NCBI GenBank assembly: GCA_003694525.1
Contig: RFLK01000008.1
Location: 1-7,144 of the forward strand
Direction: 5' to 3'
DNA length: 7,144 bases
Source: Candidatus Woesearchaeota archaeon
Lineage (GTDB): Archaea; Nanobdellota; Nanobdellia; Woesearchaeales; ARS49
Below, piece after piece: positions 5,045 to 7,144 of the stretch. Both the position numbers and the translations under genes were made by a program. Each line of letters opens with the position of its first letter. Positions within the stretch are counted from its first letter, which is position 1. The notes under the pieces are model-generated. The model saw only the letters and a list, made by a program, of their open reading frames with translations. It ran no database searches and was not told the DNA's origin.

Positions 5045-6004
5045 ATGTTGTTGCAACAACTCGCGATATTTGCAATCAGCTGCTCGCTGCTGGTATTCTC
5101 AGGAAGCCTGCTCGTCAGAAGCCTTGTCAGGGTAGGCGGATTTCTGAACATATCAGGGTTTATGTTATCATTCATAATAATGGCTTTTTCAACATCCCTG
5201 CCAGAGCTTCTCGTAGGAATAAGATCTGCAATGATGGGAAGCCCCGCCCTTGCACTTGGAAACATAATAGGATCGAACGTTGCGGACGTGACGCTCGTTG
5301 CAGGAATAACAGCGCTCTTGTCAAAAGGATTCAGGACAACACCGCTTGTCAGAAAGAACGCGTACGCGATGGTTGCAATAGTAGGAATTGCAACAGCGCT
5401 AACATACATAGGGGACGGCCTTTCGAGAATAGATGCTATAGTGCTTCTCGCAATATTATGCGTCCACACTTACGCATTATACAAGCACAAGGACCACGAA
5501 AAACCGCTCAACAACCACTACTCAAAATGGGAGCTTGTCTCAGCTGCAGGAATAATACCAGTGACAATAGCAGTGCTTATGCTATCTGCAGACTTTGTAG
5601 TCCAATCGGGAATCACGCTTGCAGGAGAGCTTGCACTTCCAGTATTGTTCGTCGGCTTGTTCTTCATAGCAATAGGCACATCCCTGCCAGAGCTTGCATT
5701 TGAGGCAAGGGCAGCGCTTGCAAGAAGGGATGATATAGCAATGGGAGACCTCATAGGCTCTTTAGTTGTAAACAGCACCTTAATACTTGCGACTGTGGCG
5801 CTGATAAGCCCATTCTCTCCGGGAAAACTGTTCTACATAAGCTCATTCTTTATGCTGACAGTATGCCTGTTGTTTGCAGTAATGTGCGAGAGCTACAACC
5901 AAATAACCTGGAAAGAAGGAATAGTGCTCCTTATGATGTACGCACTCTTCATAATGGTGGAATTCACAGTGCAAGGATTGACAATCCACACAACACCATT
6001 GTGA
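5045..6004 (+). CDS. CaCA superfamily cation/Ca2+ exchanger (YrbG/NCX_Mj type)
   Basis: This 319-residue polytopic protein has about ten membrane segments and the two inverted alpha repeats of the CaCA superfamily. Alpha-1 has STSLPEL (49-55) and GNIIGSNVAD (72-81). Alpha-2 has GTSLPEL (211-217) and GDLIGSLVVN (234-243). E54 and E216 are the ion-binding glutamates, with T50/S51, T212/S213, S77 and S239 around them. Such proteins export Ca2+ (or exchange related cations) across the cytoplasmic membrane against Na+ or H+. Two features are unusual: alpha-1 has Ser at residue 49 where the family usually has Gly, and the central residues are D81 and N243, the reverse of the N81/D240 pair I recall for the archaeal NCX_Mj structure. 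The loop between the halves (about 141-162) contains four histidines. The gene is a single unit with a leaderless promoter and ends nine nt before the convergent cupin-like gene. Transported ions are not provable from sequence. Confidence 0.92.
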   Translation: MLLQQLAIFAISCSLLVFSGSLLVRSLVRVGGFLNISGFMLSFIIMAFSTSLPELLVGIRSAMMGSPALALGNIIGSNVADVTLVAGITALLSKGFRTTPLVRKNAYAMVAIVGIATALTYIGDGLSRIDAIVLLAILCVHTYALYKHKDHEKPLNNHYSKWELVSAAGIIPVTIAVLMLSADFVVQSGITLAGELALPVLFVGLFFIAIGTSLPELAFEARAALARRDDIAMGDLIGSLVVNSTLILATVALISPFSPGKLFYISSFFMLTVCLLFAVMCESYNQITWKEGIVLLMMYALFIMVEFTVQGLTIHTTPL

Positions 6005-6013
6005 TCCTGAGAG

Positions 6014-6283
6014 CTAATAAAACTCAAAAATCTCACTATCAGTCAAAGCGCTTATCCTATAAAGAGTATTAGGGCTCAAAATATATCTCTCACCATCCCT
6101 CAAGCAAGCAAAAGAATAACAAGGAGGATTATCACTCTTGCCAACAACAGTGACGCAACCAGACTTCACCTCAATAAACCGCGCCCTATCACATTCCAAA
6201 ACTACCCTGTCAAGAGAATCTATCCTCACAAGCTTGCCATCTATTTTTGAGCCCTCTTTTGAAACAGAATAGGATTCACTCAT
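6014..6283 (-). CDS. Small cupin-like protein, apparently without metal-binding histidines
   Basis: The 89-residue protein is rich in beta-type sequence. Residues 64-88 (GERYILSPNTLYRISAL followed by TDSEIFEF) have the shape of the second cupin motif, 'G....ipPgtpHri.al.dse.lE', with Tyr where the usual His would stand. Residues about 34-47 resemble a 'v..G.v.v' strand pair. No His is present at all, so a classical metal-binding cupin site is excluded. Cysteines are at 31, 43, 55 and 60. ATG 6283 is chosen over TTG 6301 because a TATA box at 6306-6313 lies 27 nt upstream, giving a leaderless start. Codons are strongly T/G-ending, unlike the convergent exchanger gene. It could bind a small ligand or regulate another protein. 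The cupin assignment is inference from pattern only. Confidence 0.65.
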   Translation of the reverse strand: MSESYSVSKEGSKIDGKLVRIDSLDRVVLECDRARFIEVKSGCVTVVGKSDNPPCYSFACLRDGERYILSPNTLYRISALTDSEIFEFY

Positions 6284-6305
6284 AAGAGACACAAAACACA
6301 AGAAC

Positions 6306-6313
6306 TATATAAA
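6306..6313 (-). promoter_or_regulatory. TATA box of the cupin-like gene
   Basis: The minus strand reads TTTATATA, centred about 27 nt before ATG 6283. There is no Shine-Dalgarno site, so a leaderless transcript is predicted. Confidence 0.6.
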
Positions 6314-6378
6314 CTATGGCATATGTTAATTCATAACCCGGACGTGATGCATTTAGAGCAGAATTGCGAGAAGAAAAC

Positions 6379-6388
6379 TTTTTAAATA
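6379..6388 (+). promoter_or_regulatory. TATA box (TTTTTAAATA) of the beta-helix protein gene
   Basis: The box is centred about 36 nt before ATG 6420, placing the transcription start near 6410. The leader would be about ten nt and consist almost entirely of the ribosome-binding site GGGGTGA (6410-6416). The box is flanked by a short inverted pair, GCGAG (6366-6370) and CTCGC (6396-6400). Confidence 0.55.
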
Positions 6389-6419
6389 AAAATAGCTCGC
6401 ACATAGCAAGGGGTGACTG

Positions 6420-7144
6420 ATGAAAAAGGGGTTGGTTAAAAAAATAGCAACTTTTGCCTTAGTTCTTGCACTTGCAATCGTTGTAGTAAGAGCGTTCGGA
6501 ACAGCAGACCCCACAATATTCGGACACTCCCTTAGCGAGCTCGCACCAGGCACGTTCAACAACGGAACATACAACTTTCCAACAGGAACCACTCTAAACA
6601 TAACAAGCAACCTTTCAATTGGAAATACAATAACATACGTTGCGCCCGGCACGAGCACAGACATACAAAACGCCATAGACTCCCTGCCAAACGGAGGAAT
6701 AGTCGTTCTCCAGCGCGGAATATACACGATAAGCTCTCCAATAACCCTGAAAGACAACATAACCTTGCAAGGATCAGGCCACGGAACAATACTAAAAGCA
6801 ACCACAGGAAGCATAAACGTGATACAGGATGATAGCGCGCAAGCAGAACAAGTAACTCTAAAGAACTTTGAAATAGACGCGAACGGGCAAACCAGCGTTA
6901 GAGGAGTTGATCTTAATAATGCGACAGGAATAATAGAAGGGCTGTCAATAAAAGGAGCGCAATACGGAATAAGGGTAGACAACTCTGTCTCGAGCGCATC
7001 ACTGAAAGACAGAACAATGACAATAATAGGAAATGTGATAAACACGACAAGCGGAGGGGTTTATGGAATTGAGATTAGAGGAAACCTTCCTACTGCAAGA
7101 ACTGCAACAAAAGCAATATCAAACAACATAATAGGATCCTTCTC
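6420..7144 (+). CDS. Secreted right-handed beta-helix (pectate-lyase-like) protein, 3' end outside the window
   Basis: The frame stays open for 241 codons to the window edge, so the protein is longer than shown. It begins MKKGLVKK, followed by a hydrophobic core (about residues 9-23) and a likely cleavage region near VVVRAFG, a typical signal peptide. From about residue 79 the sequence STDIQNAIDSLPNGGIVVLQ, then RGIYTISSPITLKDNITLQGSG (100-120), is the characteristic N-terminal coil pattern of pectate-lyase-like beta-helix proteins. Further coils with 'I..ldi..a.gI.v' spacing follow. Six N-x-S/T sequons (N48, N60, N64, N113, N167, N208) suggest N-glycosylation at the cell surface. The start is supported by GGGGTGA at 6410-6416. 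The family includes polysaccharide lyases and hydrolases as well as non-catalytic surface proteins. No active site can be judged because the C-terminal part is missing. Confidence 0.85.
   Translation, partial: MKKGLVKKIATFALVLALAIVVVRAFGTADPTIFGHSLSELAPGTFNNGTYNFPTGTTLNITSNLSIGNTITYVAPGTSTDIQNAIDSLPNGGIVVLQRGIYTISSPITLKDNITLQGSGHGTILKATTGSINVIQDDSAQAEQVTLKNFEIDANGQTSVRGVDLNNATGIIEGLSIKGAQYGIRVDNSVSSASLKDRTMTIIGNVINTTSGGVYGIEIRGNLPTARTATKAISNNIIGSF

Noticed and set aside
5035..5469. 144-codon minus-strand open frame
   Set aside because: It is antisense to the first half of the clear CaCA exchanger gene and shows no independent signal.
6353..7045. 230-codon minus-strand open frame
   Set aside because: It is fully antisense to the beta-helix gene, which has a TATA box, a Shine-Dalgarno site and a signal peptide. 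The antisense frame is open because the sense strand avoids the relevant triplets through its codon bias; its product has no coherent features.

Overview
The window looks archaeal, most likely from a small-genome (DPANN-type) lineage. The signs are an archaeal-type NOG1 GTPase, TATA boxes such as TTTATAAA or ATTTAAAA about 27 nt upstream of several start codons (leaderless transcripts), and strong GGAGGTGA/AGGAGG ribosome-binding sites on the genes that do have leaders. No rRNA, tRNA, insertion sequence or CRISPR array was seen. The lineage is an inference from these features and was not tested by phylogeny.

Layout. Positions 36-1438 (+) hold a probable two-gene operon: a six-TM protein overlapping by 19 nt a protein with one N-terminal membrane anchor, a Pro-rich stalk and an outer domain. 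Positions 1551-1862 (+) encode a small two-TM protein of the type often labelled 'bacteriophage holin' in archaeal genomes, from a leaderless promoter. Positions 1981-2193 (+) encode a 70-residue charged protein whose leader carries a 43-nt GC-rich hairpin just before a perfect Shine-Dalgarno site. Positions 3393-2261 (-) hold a two-gene unit: a protein with HipA/PI-kinase-fold features, coupled by a GTGA overlap to a 107-residue protein of unknown function.

From a divergent promoter region, NOG1 (3505-4503, +) runs right. Its 3' end overlaps a convergent membrane-protein gene (4920-4450, -) that contains a recent-looking 33-bp tandem duplication. A second divergent region drives a CaCA-family cation/Ca2+ exchanger (5045-6004, +). 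This converges with a small cupin-like gene (6283-6014, -). A third divergent region drives a secreted beta-helix, pectate-lyase-like protein (6420 to the window end, +), which is cut by the window.

The genes do not form one pathway. Most are short transcription units with their own promoters: housekeeping ribosome biogenesis (NOG1), ion transport, envelope or surface proteins, and small unknowns. The strongest candidates for something new are the kinase-like/small-protein pair, the hairpin element at 1922-1964, and the exchanger with its central Asp and Asn apparently swapped between the two alpha repeats.
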